From contig JAUCBJ010008137.1 in assembly GCA_032718475.1 (NCBI GenBank), forward strand, positions 23,753 to 87,752: 64,000 nucleotides of DNA, read 5' to 3'. The translations under genes were made by a program, and so were the position numbers. This stretch comes from Nemertoderma westbladi (lineage: Eukaryota > Xenacoelomorpha > Nemertodermatida > Nemertodermatidae). This document shows, in pieces, positions 46,870-58,491 of this stretch (position 1 is its first letter; every line of letters starts with the position of its first letter). The notes beneath the pieces were generated by a model that saw nothing but the letters and a program-made list of their open reading frames with translations, ran no database searches and was not told where the DNA came from.

Positions 46870-48117
46870 ACCCTTCTCATCATGTTGACAAACTCTTATA
46901 AACTGTGATTTATCGACAATGAAAATGGACCCCCCTTAAACCAACTGTAACCACGCAATGGTATTTGTGTTTCCTCGTGTGTTATGTGGAGTCCAGCGTC
47001 ACCCTGCAGATGTTTCGACTGACGCAGGGTCGTTTATGTATTGTTTACCCTGATTTTGGTCATCGGGACCAACGATATTGGATTATTGGAAATGGTAAAG
47101 ATTTGAAGTGGAATTCATTGTATTCATCGCAGTATGTTATGTTGTCCGTTGCGTGCGCAGTTCGGGGCGTGGGCGGTGTAACTAGTCCAGCTGTAGATCC
47201 CGGATTGCCGCACAACACCCCCTCTATCCCGTTATTCTGGTGGGTCCATGGTGCATCCACATGACTTCGAAGATAGAGGGTTTTATGTTCTCAGTCGCGT
47301 TATTCTGGTGGGACCGTTGCGTGGATTTTGGGGCGTAGGCGGTGTAACTAGTCCAGCTGTAGATCCCAGAATGTTGCGTAACCCTATCCCACATGACTTC
47401 GTCGACTGAGCTTTATGTTGTTGGGAGTGTTATTCTGGTGGGTCCCTGGTGCATTCCACGTGACTTCACTTCCAGCGTCTTCATTGTCCGTTACGTGTGC
47501 AGTTTGGGGCGTAGGCGGTGTAACTAGCCCAGCTGTAGATCCCAGATTGCCGCGTAACACCCCTTCCACGACAAAGATTTCCCAAAGAAGATGATTGAAT
47601 GTAGTTGGAAATGATGAAAAGGATCAGACAACTCTACTATAAACCTGAATGGTGACGCGTATGATGATGAAAATGTAATGATGCGCACCCTGGTGCTGCG
47701 CTTATAACAAATGATGATAGCCGGGGGGCTATAACCCCAATGATGATGTGGAAATAAACAAAATGTGAAATAAATGGTGGAACTAAATGATGAAATATAT
47801 GTGGAAATAAATGAAATGTGATGAAATAATAATGAGAAATGAAAAAAGACAAAAAAAAGGTATAAAAAAGTCTAAAGAAAAGAATTGGAAAAAAGAAAGG
47901 ACATAAAAAGTCATAAAAAACTGGTTGGATATTAATGTATAGCTATAGTAACTGTAAATGCTGAATGTATTAGCAATAAGATGATAGATGCCTATATAGC
48001 AATGTTATTAATAAACTGAACTAAAAATAAAACTGAATTATTCTGCAATCACTATAGTTTCAGACTTTCTGGACTTATAATTAACTGATCTAATTTGTAA
48101 CGGATATAATCGTAAAT
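46870..48117 (+). other. Element B spacer between integrase and extra ORF
   Basis: About three diverged tandem repeats at 47140-47575 share GGCGGTGTAACTAG, CCAGCTGTAGATCCC and TTATTCTGGTGGG. A purine-rich, AT-rich stretch follows (47750-47920). No ORF is supported. Confidence 0.6.
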
Positions 48118-50725
48118 ATGGACCTAAATCGCCAAATTATCGGCGAATTACGTAACATGATAGATCTACTGGAATATTCGCAACCTGGATCCCCTGACTT
48201 TGATACAAATTGGAGCACCCTGCTAAATGAGAACGTGCGAGTCGTTAAATTTACCGGGCGAGAGGGACCGGATTCCAAGAATCTACGAGCCCTCCGGTTA
48301 GCCGATGCTAGTACGAGACTGAAAAGAACTCGGAACGCAAAGGCAACCGGAGGGGACGATTCGTCGTTTTGGTAAACGTTCCGGCAAAGCGTCTACAGAT
48401 CCCGATGTTTGATCTACGACAACGAGGGAAACGCGACGCCCACCTCGAAAGCGATTACGTTGGCGAGATGTCAAAGTTTCGTCGACGACAAGAGTACGTA
48501 CCTTGCCCACTGGGGAAACCTGTCGGAGTGTACGGCGACGCTTCGAGAAGAACGTATATCGACCATCCAAAATCGCGACGACTACCAAGAAAAGTACGGG
48601 GCGAAAGAATACGGTCGATCCTTGATCGTCATCCTCGGAACACTGGACGGTTTGGTATTGGTGTGTTGAATATTTCCGACGCCCAGACAGGAAGTGCAGG
48701 CAGCCGGAGCGATCTGGTTGCTACCTCCGGAAATCCAAAAGATCCTCTTCGACTTCGACGTCATTAAAATCGGGTCGGATATAAAGGCGGACGTCCGGAA
48801 CGACTATGCGAACGCTCCTTCAGGAAGAAACCGACGAGACGACCTCAACGCCCTTAGCCATTGCGTCGACACTCAAACGCTACTAGCCTGGTTACGATTC
48901 GCCGAGTTCATGCGAGGATTCCGAGAGGTGAGACCGACGAAATCCGGGATCGGCTACCTCGCTGTGCTAAACGGCGGCATCGACTTCAAACCCCAGAAAT
49001 TCCGGGATTATAATAAAATATATGGTGGATACCCGGGATTAGAAATAAAGAGCGAGCGAGAGGGTCGATGGAAGGACGGTGAACGGAAGTGGACGATACA
49101 CCAAAGGTGGGAGAATCCCGATCGACGGAACTACGTCTACGTCGTTATGGAGTGCTATACCGTCGCTAAGTTTATCTGTAAAACTCTAGATTACCTCATT
49201 ACGGCGGTTCCTCTTTCCTTCGTCGACTACGACTGGAACGAGGTTATAAACCACGCGTTCAAAGCGGTTGAGAACATCACACCGGGAGAGACGAAAACGC
49301 TCGCCGTTATCGATTCCTGGGACGAGAGCGGACCTTACGACATCCCTACGATTACCGATCTTCTCGGTGCAGAGGAGCCTCTGATTTCGTCGGAAGGGGA
49401 AGAAATATGGCTAAATGAGGGTGTTCTTCTCTCCACCCCGAAGCGACAACTCGAGCCGGAGGACGCTTACCAACCGGCAGCCAAACGGGTTGCCTCCACC
49501 GAACCTACGACGGAAGCGGGCGTTTCCTCACCACTCGGCTTCGGTAGCCCTGCGAGGGAGTTGGTTACTACCTTCGCGTTAAACGACTTCGGCGATACGT
49601 GCCAAAGGTTATCCCCGTATCCTTTCCTGGGTGGCGAAGACTGGTCGTCGGGGATTCCGAGTACCAGCAATCAACGGACCCGCTCAGCGATATTGGTCGA
49701 GAAGGGCCCCAGCGCTGCGCCGACTCCCGACGATCTCCTCGGAATCCCTCCGTCGAAAACCCCGGCACCTCTTCACCGACCAGCGGTGGCTACTACACCC
49801 TCAGTTCCTCAGGATCCTATGCGACTAACCCGTTGGTACGCCGAGCAAACCGAATGGATCCACCGCCAGAAACGGTCGTCCGAGTTGAGACCGACGGGAC
49901 ATAAAGAAGGTTATCGTAGCGAGGACCTACTACGCAAAAGCCCAGCCTTCCGCGGGCTACCGACCACCGCGAATATTCAGAAGAGCGACCGACGACTCGA
50001 GTATCACGTCGGCGTCCCGATTCCGATATTCCCCGGTCGAGAGATGCAGTTGGAGGTGTGCGGCGACTGTGGTTCGGAGCAGTGCCCACGCGGAAGAAGG
50101 AATCGGGTTACCGATTCATGCCTCCAGCTCCTCGGGATACTCTATTGCCCATACTGCGCGACATCGGGCCACGACGTTTCCGTCTGTCCGATCCTATATA
50201 ACCTCTGCACCACATGCGGTTTCCGTGGACATTTCCTCTAGCCCCCGCTGCTATATCAAATGTCCTACCAAAGACGTTACCGCTATAGGAAATATATTTG
50301 AAATATATTATATATTTGAAACATACGCAAACAGCCACATAAAGACCAAGGTTCGGAGAAACGCTCGGAATATCGAGCAGGAGATGGCGTGCGGGTACTT
50401 CTCCTTCCCGGAATGCCTCCACACGTCGGCCACGCTGCCTTTCCATTATGTGGCTTTGTTGCTGAGCGCCGGATTATTCGGCCCATTCGAAGTCATTAGA
50501 CGCTTATACTCGTATAAAGAGGAGTTCGGTGACGGAGAGTGGTTCCTCGAGGCTCGCAACTCCGAACGACGAACCGATATGATCCCGTTGCCATCAAAAG
50601 GAAGAGCCGCCAGGAGACAAGCCGAAGCGTTGCTCACGATGGATGTTGACGCTCCTCTACCAGCTATAGCGATCGATGAGAGCCGACGGGCGAAGAGGCG
50701 AAAGGCGTATCAGAGAAAGAAATAG
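48118..50725 (+). pseudogene. Element B extra ORF (ORF3): related exonuclease-like protein with zinc knuckles
   Basis: One frame from ATG 48118 to about 50240 is interrupted only by TAA (48373) and TGA (48667), then shifts by one base to end at 50725. Counting codons through the stops, LIYDNEG has Asp101/Glu103, VIKIGSDIKAD has Lys217 and Asp225, CVDTQTLLAW has Asp251, and YVVME has Tyr341/Glu345. These match the element A ORF3 signatures in order, with the same K-x7-D spacing and the same Glu in the last one. Zinc clusters follow: CGDCGSEQC, CPYCATSGHDVSVC, and CTTCGFRGH with its last Cys after the frameshift. The end is basic. It lacks the N-terminal ~370-residue part of the A protein. A diverged motif B lies at 48312-48338, in a different reading phase from gag. 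Confidence 0.72.
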
Positions 50726-50901
50726 TGGATCGGGATATTCCAGGAACATTTATCGAACATTTATTTTTATACATATATATATATAAACTCTACGCCAAAT
50801 TAATTAAAACTATGCAATATTAAATTTGGGTTTTTTATATTGGGAATGACCTACGCAAACTCAATCTACCGACAGACTTCACGAAGGTCATTGGGGGGGA
50901 C
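50726..50901 (+). other. Element B 3' non-coding region and polypurine tract
   Basis: A short AT-rich region ends in TTGGGGGGGAC directly before the 3' LTR, a good polypurine tract for plus-strand priming. Confidence 0.7.
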
Positions 50902-52300
50902 TGTTCGCGGTATTTCAACTTTCCATAACGCGAGTTGAATATTTTTTGTATTGATTTAAAATGATTATTCCGATATTACTACTGGGTGCGGGACCATGGG
51001 TTTTGGGCACATTCTATAAACTGGGGGCGATTTATGGGCGAACTTTGGGGCGACTTACAGGGTACGGGACTAATTTCATGTTTATAAGGGCCAGGGGGGG
51101 ATGGAAAATTCAAGCAGTATTCAGGTTAGCCTGATTACTATTAGGCCCTGGCCAACTTCCTGCTGCCTGTAGAGGTGGATTTGGTAACGCGCCAGGCCTA
51201 AAGGACAAGGACTGCCCTTAGCAGTCCCTGGCCAACAGCAGTTATTACGAGCCTGAAAAGGACATCGGAACGCCAGCTGCTTGTGTCAGGGACTTGCGAC
51301 GGGAAACGACACGACAGACCCCTAGCCAAGCCGTACTGGTTCTCGATGATCATTCCCTTCGGGGTTCGTGAGGGGTGGGACGGACACGCGAAAGGGTCTA
51401 CTGACTTACAGAGGAAGGGTTTGACAAGGACTGCCCTTAGCGGTCTCTGGTCAACAGCAGTTACTACGAGCCTGAAAAGGACATCGGAACGCCGGCTGCT
51501 TGCCCCAGGGATTTGCGATGGGAACCGACGACAAACCCCTTAGCCAAGCTGTACTGGTTCTCGATGATTGTTCCCTTCGGGGTTCGTGAGGGGTGGGACG
51601 GACACGCGACGGGGTCAAAAGACAAAGGACTAGACTCTACTGGCCTACCGACTGTTCGGAGCAGTTTCTCGGCTGCCGAAGCGACTACGAGCCTGAAAGG
51701 GACTCGGAAAGCCTAGGTGGTTGGGTTTCTGCGATGAACCGACGGACCCCTAGCCAAGCCGTACTGGTTCTCGATGATCGAACCCTTCGGGGTTCGTGAG
51801 GGGTGGGACGGACACGCGAACGGGTCCACCGACACGACAGACTCCTAGCCAAGCCGTACTGGTTCTCGATGACCGATCCCTTCGGGGTTCGAGAGGGGTG
51901 GTACGGACACGCGACAGGGTCGACCGACACCGACACTACGGCATCAAGACTAGGACCGAGGGAAAATCTGGGGAACATTAGTTAGGCTAAAATCTGAGCG
52001 AACAGTGGGTAATTAAATAATATACTGTAGGGATTTATATTGTCGTGTATAATTATTGTGAATATTTGGTGTATATTGATTTGGGGAAGCCCAAAATTAT
52101 TCTCAATCAGGTTCAACAGAGTTCAGTTACATTAAAGAGTATATCCAACTAATGCAGCTTTTTCTCAACCGCAACCTGCATCTCAGAAATCATTCCTTCT
52201 CCACAATCAATATCCGGTGACTGGCCGGGGCTCGGTGGTCTGTAAAGTCACGTCTCCAGCATCGGCGTTTTTCCCCCCTGGTGTTGGGATAACGGCAACA
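50902..52300 (+). repeat. Element B 3' LTR
   Basis: 1399 bp, the same length as 38249-39647. Motif B copies start at 51246, 51465 and 51686. ATTCT follows at 52301. Confidence 0.92.
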
Positions 52301-52305
52301 ATTCT

Positions 52306-52755
52306 GATATACCGGTACTGTATAATAATTAGACCTATTATTGCCTGGATTCCCCTGTATTTCCATTCCATTAGTTTTGGCATCATGCCCCCTCCTTTTT
52401 TAAAACCTTTAGTAGGCCTACACTACACAGTAGTATTACAGTATTAGGTTATAGGCCTACAGCTATACCAAGGACTACTATACTACTATACTAGTATAGT
52501 AGTCCTTGAGCTATACCGATATTTTATTGACCTACTTCTGTACTTACTGCTGTACTGACGTAGGCATGCAGTTCTCTGTTTCTGTAACTAGAGCTTCAGC
52601 TGTTGCAGTATTGGAATCCAGTCTAATCCTGTAATCGTGATCACGCGGTTTTAGGTTTACTGCAGTTTTACCGAGACTGATAACAGGATAAGTCTACCGG
52701 TACCAGATTTTACCGTTCCAGGCTTCCAAGTCCAACCGTACCGGTATATCAGGAT
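52306..52755. promoter_or_regulatory. Upstream region of the BLOC1S6-like gene with a 40-bp palindrome
   Basis: This 450-bp gap separates the element B LTR from the gene. It contains a perfect inverted repeat (17-bp arms at 52469-52485 and 52492-52508, 6-base loop). The words ACCGGTAC and TAGGCCTA are frequent. ATATCAG at 52746-52752 just before the ATG could be a splice acceptor for a leader exon. No promoter is proven. Confidence 0.4.
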
Positions 52756-53202
52756 ATGGAAGTCACACCAGAAACGGACACATTATTAATATCAGCGGAA
52801 CAAACGGTAGAACTACTGACTAACGGTTTCCTTGAAAAGGTCGACTTTAAATGCGATAAACTCGAAGCTAAATTAGATGAATTGAATACCAACCAGGGCA
52901 TATTGTTGGAAAGTCTGGACCAAGAGCGGTACAAGTTCCAGCAATGTAAAGCGTTCGATGAGATAGGGAAATACGTCGAGAAATCCAGAATTTATTGCCT
53001 GAAACTCCAAAAAGCTAAAAAAGACATGCAACTTCTACACGAGAGAATGTCTAATTTAAAACACAGAGCGATAAAACTGCAGAACCAAAAGCAACGAGAT
53101 ATAGCGAATAGCGAATTGAGACAGGAGATGAGTTTGTTAAGAGAACGGCAACTGTTAGCTAAACAGTCTGTGGAACTACAGGCTGCTAGTAAAACTAAAT
53201 AG
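52756..53202 (+). CDS. BLOC-1 subunit 6 (pallidin)-like protein
   Basis: A 148-codon intact ORF. The central and C-terminal parts are a long coiled coil: DELNTNQGILLESLDQE, then KKDMQLLHERMSNLKHRAIK. The pattern and spacing match pallidin, the BLOC-1 subunit acting in biogenesis of lysosome-related organelles. Length is close to the family's (about 170 residues), with a shorter N-terminus. It is uninterrupted here, although vertebrate genes have introns, so it may be a single-exon gene or a retrocopy. It starts 456 bp downstream of element B, on the same strand. Assignment rests on remembered family pattern, not alignment. Confidence 0.72.
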   Translation: MEVTPETDTLLISAEQTVELLTNGFLEKVDFKCDKLEAKLDELNTNQGILLESLDQERYKFQQCKAFDEIGKYVEKSRIYCLKLQKAKKDMQLLHERMSNLKHRAIKLQNQKQRDIANSELRQEMSLLRERQLLAKQSVELQAASKTK

Positions 53203-54369
53203 TACCGGTATTGTCTTTTTTATATTCGTATATACACCTAAGTTGACCGACCTATTTGCTAATTGTGTAATTCCTGCCTTCATGCCAATAATTTGTATTT
53301 TACGCTAGTTTAATTAATTTATAATTAAATAGATAATTAGCACAAAATATTAGTCGCATTTAATCCAACGGTGAATTAATTAACCCTACACTACTGTACT
53401 GCCGTTGTTTGGCAATACACCCTGACACCCAATCTCGAAATTTTCAAAAAAAAATTATTTAACCAATTGGGGTAACTTAGCTTGACACGCTCTTTTAATG
53501 AAACCAAGAAAAATGGGGTATTCCTTTGACGAAATCGGACTTTTTCACCCTATATGGCAGCGTCTTAAATTAAAAAATACACCCCATAGCTAAATTCGAC
53601 AATATAGGGTGCTTTGCCTTGTTAATTCAGTTGACAAAATGACCCCATCCTTGAGTTAGGGTTTTTTGCCTTGTGCTTTTCTTTTAAAGCCAATCAATTA
53701 TTTGAGGAAATGACCAATCAGAATAAGTAATATCCTTTTTAATTTAATAATATTTTTTACACTACTTAAAGGTAACTCTGTTGGGCGGGAAATTCATTTT
53801 AGTTATTTATTTTCACGTATCATTAATTATTATTATCTAGTTAAAATAGCTGTATTGATTTTTGTTTGGAAATGTAAGTCTTTACAACAAGGGAAATGCG
53901 ATATGGAGTTTGACAATTACGAGGAAGTATAGCAGATAGTGGCGCACATTGTCCGAGTGAAATACAGTCTTGTTTATTGTTTTGGTTAGAAAACACCCCC
54001 ATTGCAAGTTGCAACCTCTGCTACTTTCCCTTAATGTTTTAAATTAAATGAATTCTTCAAACACTAAACACATATCGTGTTCGCGGTAATTTTGCGCCAT
54101 TGACTCCGCCGTTGAAGATAATTAGGATACGCTTTTTTTATTCGTTATTCCAACGGACTGTGAAATAGGAATAGAAATAGGAAATAGGGTGTATCGTAGT
54201 TGAACCTGGGCTTGGGGTGGTTGTAGTGGGATACCGGTACCTGGAACGCTTTGCTTCAACTGTAAACCAATAATTTCTATAGTTTAAGTTAGGAAGCTAA
54301 TCGAAGTAACTCGTTGTTTGGTGTTATAGAACGCTGATGATTAATAACAATTTATATACTTGTGTGTAA
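53203..54369. other. Non-coding spacer
   Basis: AT-rich. Repeated phrases on the theme of GGGGT and ACCCCAT occur at 53400-53680. No supported gene or element end. Confidence 0.35.
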
Positions 54370-54795
54370 AGTAGCACTTTATAGTGTGATGATGATCCGT
54401 TGTTACACGAACGAACGTTAGTGAGTGAGTGAAAATAAAGCCACGAGGATCACAAATTGCACAAATTAAAATAGTTGCTGTATAAATAAATGTAAAAATG
54501 ACATAAATTATGTTATAAATAAGTTAGCTTATATTTATGGTGTCGTTTGGAGCCATGTTATAATAATATAGCTAGTCCCTACTGGTTAATAATAGTTACC
54601 TCTACCTGGTATCCAATGACGGCGTTAAGTAATGTCCACTAAGGGGACATTACTTAACGGATAACACCAAATACAATATTAAATGTACAGGCCAATACAA
54701 TGCTGTAATGTCCTCAAAAGTTGTAAAGTGGTAAATAACAACTCGCTTTTAATACTAACGGCGTTGATTAATGTTACAATTTTGGAATAAAATAT
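54370..54795. repeat. R-family copy, reversed
   Basis: Read in reverse it contains the R words, the palindrome (about 54620-54660), the segment with GGAGCCATGTT, and one unit of the 123-bp repeat (54372-54452). It gives the order of the R parts in a single uninterrupted copy. Confidence 0.8.
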
Positions 54796-55552
54796 TATTC
54801 ATTTTTTATTCATTCATAATTAACGGTTCCCTCCTAATTCGTAGGAATTAGAGATCCAGAGATGATATTATCTGGGAGGATAAGTCATTCCAGAATCCGA
54901 CAAGGTTGCACACAGTTGACCTAGTCCTGTCATTGTGTTTGTGAAAGTTATAAAGATAATATTATGATTGGCCAGAATGGCTTCAAAAGAAATCACATCA
55001 TGTTTTCATAAGTTTGCATTACTTTGTTTGTCTTGTTAAAAAATTTAATTTAAATATAGCATTAGTGGGAGCAAGGACTTTGGTGGGGGGGGGGGGGGGG
55101 GGGGGGGGGTCTGAATAACTATTGGTTTAATAATACTAGGAGTAAGTTATCTCACATTTTATCACAGGGGGGTCTATCTGAGATTTATAGGATAGGCTTA
55201 CAGTATGCTTACTAAATGGGTTTCTGTCCACTACTTGTATATTTAATTTTTAAGAAGGTTACTGGTTTGCTTTGCCTCCGGGGTGACTTGGCGATGGGGT
55301 TTATTGTAGCTCGGACTTATAAGGTACGTTCTATTAAGATTCTTCAAGTCAGGCGTATAAGGGTAATATACCTACAATACACCTGGCTATAAGGTTAATT
55401 TTATGGTTTCAAGGTCTCTTCTGGGAGATACTGTTTATGTTAATTGATGGGATATTATGTTGTTCTCTATAAGATAAACAATTCACAAGGTTTGATTATG
55501 ATTGATCTGACAGGATACCATAAACATGTCTAATTATATAATAATATACGAG
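54796..55552. other. Spacer with a G25 run
   Basis: No gene. A run of 25 G lies at 55085-55109. Confidence 0.5.
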
Positions 55553-55632
55553 ACTGAAAATCAACAAAAATATTAGAAAGACTTAATTGGTTTTACGTCC
55601 TGCAAAATAAATTATAAGTAACATTACCTAAG
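55553..55632. repeat. Dispersed 75-80 bp repeat, copy 1
   Basis: TGAAAATCAACAAAAATATT through TTGGTTTTACGTCCTGCAAA recurs almost exactly at 63137-63213, right after the 20-bp satellite. Confidence 0.85.
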
Positions 55633-57246
55633 TAAAATATAAGATATCGGTGATGCATAACTCACAGTTTATATGCAGTCCTTGTATGCCTCATGTAATC
55701 GGTGTGGGTGTGTGTCAATAGTCATCCGTGTGTGCAACAGTGGTGGTCAACGTGTGCGCGTCCTCTGACCCAAGACCATAATGACCATACCCGGGCCAGG
55801 CATGGCATTAAGGTGGTGTGTACTCGCGTACCGCCGGCACCCCCAACCTGCACTATACTGAGCGGCCCCGAGGCTGACCTCCCAGTATATGGATTCTGTC
55901 GCCGTCGTCGTAACGAGCACGTATCAGAAACTCCAGACTCCCACAGACTCCAAGAAACAAATGGGATTGGAAGATGCAAACCAAGAATGCCTTGCATCAA
56001 CCAAACAAACTGTTACCCGTCTAATGTTAATACACAGTCGTATAAGCAGACAAATCACAATCACAAATCGTGCGATGTGTGAAATGTTATCCCGATCCGC
56101 AACCTGGGAAACGGTCCCAAAGAGCAGTTAACTCTGCTAAGGGAGCTTAGCATACAGCCATACGGGTACCACTATTTCAACCAATGTGTCTGTAGATCTG
56201 TAGATCCTAATAAACGTTAATAACTCAGCCAATCAATTTTCAGCTTGTTCCTTTCATAGAAATTATTTTCTACTATAACAGTAAATTAATTGTAATGAAT
56301 GTTAATTTAATAATATTTCTGTATCATTACTACATCGACATCTGGTACCGTCTGTGCCTTTGGGTTGGGGGTGCAGATTAAAAGGGTAGGAACACGTATA
56401 TACTGTACCCGTTTCTTTGATTGGGGGGTGGTTAAGCCCCATTTTATATTTGTATATCTCCAATGTGGTTGAAAAATCAATAGGAAGCGATATTCCATCG
56501 GAAAGAGAAGGCCGCCCCCTATCGGCGGGCGTGAGATTTAAAAAATATCGCTAAAAAGATTAATCCTCCGTTATTTTCCACTTTTATTTTTCGATACCAC
56601 ATTTTTTGGAACCAGCATGTTCATTTTCATTATATTTGTCGGCCACTTTTTTTATTATCATTTTCATTTTCCATTTCTTATAATTTGCAATTTTGTAAAA
56701 AAAAATCGAAATTTAAAAACCAATGTTTTTTCCTAACTTTGCATTAAATCAAGAAAAATGGCCAAAATTTATTGAAGCTTATGAAATTACCGAATCATAT
56801 AAATCAAAAATTGCAAAAAAACCATTAAGAATTGGCTGAGAAGTAGTATTTTTTGTGCGAAAAATGTCATTCTGAGATAATCGCCTTGAAAGTTCAAATC
56901 TTCCCGCGCAAAACTACCTGTATGGGGTCTGGTTGGTTAATAGTGTCTCACATGAAGGAAGCACACCTTCAAGCTAAAATTATATTTACGGGGGTTTTCG
57001 GTGTCGCTTAAAAACCCAAAACCGGGTCTATCTCAATAAGCAGGAAACCTTATTTTATTCTTTAAAAAATATATTATGTAGCTCAGTAATTAGAAGAGCT
57101 GTCTTACTGTCTTACATAATGTTAAACTTTTTCCGACGGGTATTTAAAGTCGAAAAGGTACACCCGGTTCAGGTAGCCAATTATTTACTTTCATTTTACT
57201 GACTATCAGTATAATGTACCGGTACCGGTAGGTAAAGATAGGCCTA
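55633..57246. other. Spacer, no assigned feature
   Basis: A GC-richer block at 55700-56110 has open frames on both strands but no recognisable domain. The rest is AT-rich. I do not call a gene here. Confidence 0.3.
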
Positions 57247-58489
57247 CAGTCCCTATCTCATTCTGAATATTATTTCTCAAACTGGGTATCATTTTTCAAA
57301 CCTTTTACTAATGATAGTCAATGGAGAATTTCAGTAGGTAAGACTGGGGTAAGAGTTGAGAAATCAGAAAGATGCAGCCAGCTCAATCTAACTCAAACTA
57401 GAGTCTGGCGCCATGGTTTGAGTTAGGTTGACTTCCAACTGTGTCATACTCAGCATTACTCTTCCTGTACGGGATGGATAATTACTCTGGTTGAGAGAGG
57501 CACCACATGGGGAAGGGGCCTCTGTCTGTTGCTTGGGCTCTTGAGTTAATGGGTTGAATTACATAAGCTGGGCAGGCCGGCTTGCGTGTGTCTCATAAAA
57601 GACATGTCAATCACGCAGTTCCTTTGTGGGCTTTACTAAATGTATGTTGTTAACTAAACCACACTGGCTCGGTCTGTTTGTAGAGAAAGTTTAATTCTGG
57701 GAATATTGTTGTGGGAAATTGGTGCTCTGTTGTCTGTCTGTTTGATGTCAATTGGTGCCTTACAAGACATATCAGTTTAAAAATCTAATGGTTAATTAAG
57801 AATTATTAGTGCATATGGGACCTCGCAACACCCCCCCCCCCCCCCCCCCCCCCTCCCATAAATATGGCCCTGTCTATAATTACAGAGGTTTCCTCTGACC
57901 CCTTTGCCCGGTATACCCACCCCACACCCGGATGTATTGCGAATAATTGTGTTGACGATGTAATAGATTAAAGTTAAACATTAGAAACATTAGCGAAATA
58001 TACGCGACATTAAAATAAATTTATAAAATTGGTTGGTTATATTATATGGTTATATTTTAATGTAAAATAACGTTAATATGTTGTTATGAGACATACATAC
58101 TTAATAAATGTAATGAAAATTAATAAATCTTCAGTTTAATAATTTTTTAGCATATAATTTTTTTCTTCTGAAATTTAAAAATAAATTGAGTCACTGAGTC
58201 TGCAACTTAATTCTCACTGTCTACTGGAGTTAATTACACACAAACAAATCAAGTTTAGGAAATGTTATAACAGCAGGAGACCATCAATCCCGTAGGCAGA
58301 GTATAACAGAAGCGAGTGTGCCATTAAACACAGACAGCTTATTGTATGAATGCTACACAGTGCACAGTGGGTGGTTACGCGAGTTTGAGTTGGGTTTGAG
58401 GTAAACCGGACAGGTTTGAGTTAGTAAGAGTGAGGTAAGAGAAAAGGTACCCAGTTTGAGAAACAGTATCTAGAATGAGATAGGGACTG
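57247..58489. mobile_element. Tc1/mariner-like inverted-repeat element, non-autonomous
   Basis: The left end, CAGTCCCTATCTCATTCT, and the right end, AGAATGAGATAGGGACTG, are inverted. Similarity continues over about 45 bp, including TTTCTCAAACTGGGTA. TA flanks both ends (57245-57246, 58490-58491), the signature target of Tc1/mariner-type elements, whose ends often start CAGT. The 1243-bp interior has no transposase ORF. It contains a C23 run (57831-57853) and inverted words on GTTTGAGTTAGG. Confidence 0.8.
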
Positions 58490-58491
58490 TA

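Larger units (their letters stand above)
38249..52300 (+). mobile_element. Element B: BEL/Pao LTR retrotransposon with an exonuclease-like extra ORF, decayed
   Basis: Two 1399-bp LTRs (TG...CA) and a 5-bp target duplication bound 14,052 bp. The order is leader hairpins, gag (40083-42587), protease-RT-RNase H (42588-45547), integrase (45515-46869), spacer with tandem repeats, extra ORF (48118-50725), purine tract, LTR. All reading frames are interrupted by a few stops or shifts. The family is distinct from A in gag and pol but has the same overall plan. It ends 456 bp before the start codon of a BLOC1S6-like gene on the same strand. Confidence 0.92.

Noticed and set aside
55549-55565. Motif B-like word (TACGAGACTGAAAA) outside element B
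   Set aside because: The match is 14 bases, the second copy of this repeat (63137) lacks the first part, and there is no element B sequence around it. Taken as chance.
55702-56082. 126-codon ORF in a GC-richer block
   Set aside because: Both strands are open, no domain or splice-site support was seen, and composition alone is not enough to call a gene.
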